14,741 bases of DNA from Mediannikoviicoccus sp037890055 (GTDB taxonomy: Bacteria; Bacillota; Clostridia; Tissierellales; Peptoniphilaceae), in NCBI GenBank assembly GCA_037890055.1, contig JBBKBD010000027.1; one strand, given 5' to 3'. Shown piece after piece: positions 14,164 through 14,741 of the stretch (its first letter is position 1; every line of letters starts with the position of its first letter). A program made the translations under genes and the position numbers. The notes under the pieces are model-generated. The model was not told where the DNA came from, searched no databases, and was given only the letters and a program-made list of their open reading frames with translations.

Positions 14164-14187
14164 AGTTAGGGTACTTCTGCACCAACT
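14164..14187 (-). repeat. Hairpin in the leader before tRNA-Thr
   Basis: On the minus strand AGTT-GGTGC pairs with GTACC-CT-AACT around AGAA, with a two-base bulge. Its GTTGGT...ACC..AAC outline resembles the D-loop-derived hairpin at 14595-14607. Confidence 0.5.
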
Positions 14188-14203
14188 TAAAAGTTACTAT
14201 TAG

Positions 14204-14212
14204 ATTATAGCA
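14204..14212 (-). promoter_or_regulatory. Extended -10 promoter for tRNA-Thr to tRNA-Arg
   Basis: The minus strand reads TGCTATAAT: a perfect -10 hexamer at 14204-14209 with the TG extension at 14211-14212. No good -35 box is found at 16-18 bp, which an extended -10 can tolerate. Transcription would start near 14197, giving a leader of about 44 nt. An imperfect inverted repeat (14209-14254) covers the upstream region. The spacer 14154-14275 holds no gene. Confidence 0.6.
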
Positions 14213-14275
14213 TAAAGTTTAACAAAATAATAGTGTTTTCTTAACATTTTGCTTAATATGTTTTTAAAAATAAAA

Positions 14276-14440
14276 TGGCGACCTTGATCGGGCTCGAACC
14301 GACAACCTAAGGCGTTCTTGACCTAACTTAGCGAACAAAGTGAGCTTTAGTAGGTCACATACAACCTGTTTCCCAAGAGGCGAAAGCCGATTGGTTGAAA
14401 CAGTCTGTAAAGGCTCGCCTGGCACGCTTGCCCTATCTGT
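14276..14440 (-). pseudogene. tRNA-Asp pseudogene interrupted by repeat copy 2
   Basis: On the minus strand the last 33 nt before 14276 copy the tRNA-Asp gene from the variable loop through the T-arm, acceptor strand, discriminator and CCA, with one C-to-T change. In place of the anticodon loop is repeat copy 2 (14315-14407), flanked by AGGCG and CGCCT that could pair as an anticodon stem. Upstream, 14408-14440 has a GGCA-AGCG-TGCC mini-hairpin where a D-arm would be and a TGCCAG shared with tRNA-Asp. No 5' strand matches the acceptor end, so a functional tRNA is not expected. Confidence 0.75.
14315..14407. repeat. tRNA-associated double-hairpin repeat, copy 2
   Basis: Same 93-bp unit as copies 1 and 3. 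Hairpin A is 14320-14356 with loop AAA; hairpin B is 14366-14403 with a GAAA loop on the plus strand in place of GTA. The left edge reads TTCTTGA and the right edge GTCTG without the final C. The linker is ACATACAAC instead of TGATGCAAC. This copy has no tRNA 5' fragment and sits inside the tRNA-Asp pseudogene. Confidence 0.9.
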
Positions 14441-14461
14441 CTTATTTTAATAAAGTAATTT

Positions 14462-14538
14462 TGGCGACCTTGATCGGGCTCGAACCGACGACCTCCAGCG
14501 TGACAGGCTGGCATTCTAACCAACTGAACTACAAGGCC
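14462..14538 (-). tRNA. tRNA-Asp (GTC)
   Basis: 77 nt with encoded CCA. Acceptor GGCCTTG pairs with CAAGGTC (one G-T), discriminator G. The anticodon stem CCAGC/GCTGG holds CTGTCAC, anticodon GTC. The gene is intact, with a 5' fragment of itself upstream at 14701-14714 and a 3' fragment downstream in the pseudogene at 14276-14308. Confidence 0.97.
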
Positions 14539-14594
14539 ATATGTCTTTTTACTTTAATTAAAATTTATTGAATTATCTACTGTTAAATTTAAAT

Positions 14595-14607
14595 GTTGGG
14601 TACCAAC
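14595..14607. repeat. Third hairpin of module 3, made from the tRNA-Asp D-loop
   Basis: The minus strand reads GTTGG-TAC-CCAAC. GTTGGT is exactly what follows GTTCA in the tRNA-Asp gene; the remainder supplies the complement. It parallels 13828-13840 in position and design but with the sequence of its own cognate tRNA. Confidence 0.8.
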
Positions 14608-14700
14608 TTCTAGACCTAACTTAGCGAACTTTGTGAGCTCTAGTAGGTCTGATGCAACCTGTTTCCCAAGAGGCGTAGCCGATTGGTTGAAACAGTCTGC
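14608..14700. repeat. tRNA-associated double-hairpin repeat, copy 3
   Basis: 93 bp from TTCTAGA to GTCTGC, the same ends as copy 1. Hairpin A is 14613-14649 with loop TTT and one T-to-C change in its 3' arm; hairpin B is 14659-14695 with a GTA loop. It differs from copy 1 at only six positions: three loop bases in hairpin A are partly changed, one arm base, and one or two bases of the bulge in hairpin B. It lies between the tRNA-Asp 5' fragment and the D-loop-derived hairpin. Confidence 0.9.
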
Positions 14701-14714
14701 TGAACTACAAGGCC
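14701..14714 (-). pseudogene. tRNA-Asp 5' fragment (first 14 nt) fused to repeat copy 3
   Basis: The minus strand reads GGCCTTGTAGTTCA, identical to nt 1-14 of the tRNA-Asp gene at 14538-14525. The flank upstream of the fragment (14715-14741) also closely resembles the flank upstream of the intact gene (14539-14566), so the copied segment includes upstream DNA. Confidence 0.9.
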
Positions 14715-14741
14715 ATACATCTTTATACTTTATTAAATTTT

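Noticed and set aside
14276..14440. Self-splicing or archaeal-type intron in tRNA-Asp
   Set aside because: The 5' half of the tRNA is missing, there is no group I or II core, and the same repeat occurs elsewhere at D-arm junctions.

Overview
The window reads as chromosomal DNA of a low-GC Gram-positive (Firmicutes-type) anaerobe. The reasons are the AT-rich intergenic DNA, strong AGGAGG ribosome binding sites, consensus sigma-A-type promoters, tRNA genes with encoded CCA, and the rpsL-rpsG-fusA-tuf order. I lean towards the anaerobic-coccus/Tissierellia side, but the sequence alone does not prove it. Every gene I can support lies on the minus strand, so transcription runs from high to low coordinates.

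Layout, low to high coordinate. (1) 1-3191: the str operon, rpsL-rpsG-fusA and the first 16 codons of tuf, from a near-perfect promoter at 3262-3290. rpsL starts at TTG and rpsG at GTG. (2) 3373-11987: a nine-gene, closely spaced run. In transcription order it encodes a GT4-type glycosyltransferase, UDP-ManNAc dehydrogenase (wecC), UDP-GlcNAc 2-epimerase (wecB), a MATE transporter, an M19 dipeptidase, a small membrane protein, an ABC ATPase and two ABC-2 type permeases. The only clear promoter is at 12015-12043. The first three genes would make UDP-ManNAcA and use a sugar donor for a surface glycan; the ABC genes form one exporter. (3) 12054-13305: a monovalent cation:proton antiporter with its own terminator, lying just behind the terminator of the tRNA operon. 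(4) 13322-14741: a tRNA cluster, in transcription order Asp, (Asp pseudogene), Thr, Met, Glu, Val, Gly, Arg.

The tRNA cluster holds the most unusual material. A 93-bp element made of two hairpins occurs three times within 870 bp. Two copies are joined, at the same place in the tRNA D-arm, to the first 13-14 nt of tRNA-Glu or tRNA-Asp, and each sits about 50 nt upstream of the intact gene for that same tRNA. On its other side each carries a third hairpin built from that tRNA's own D-loop sequence plus a new complement. The third copy interrupts the anticodon region of a tRNA-Asp pseudogene. The copies differ mainly in loops and a bulge. Possible explanations are a hairpin-type (REP/PATE-like) mobile element that targets tRNA genes, or a structured RNA or leader tied to its cognate tRNA. 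I do not recognise this family.
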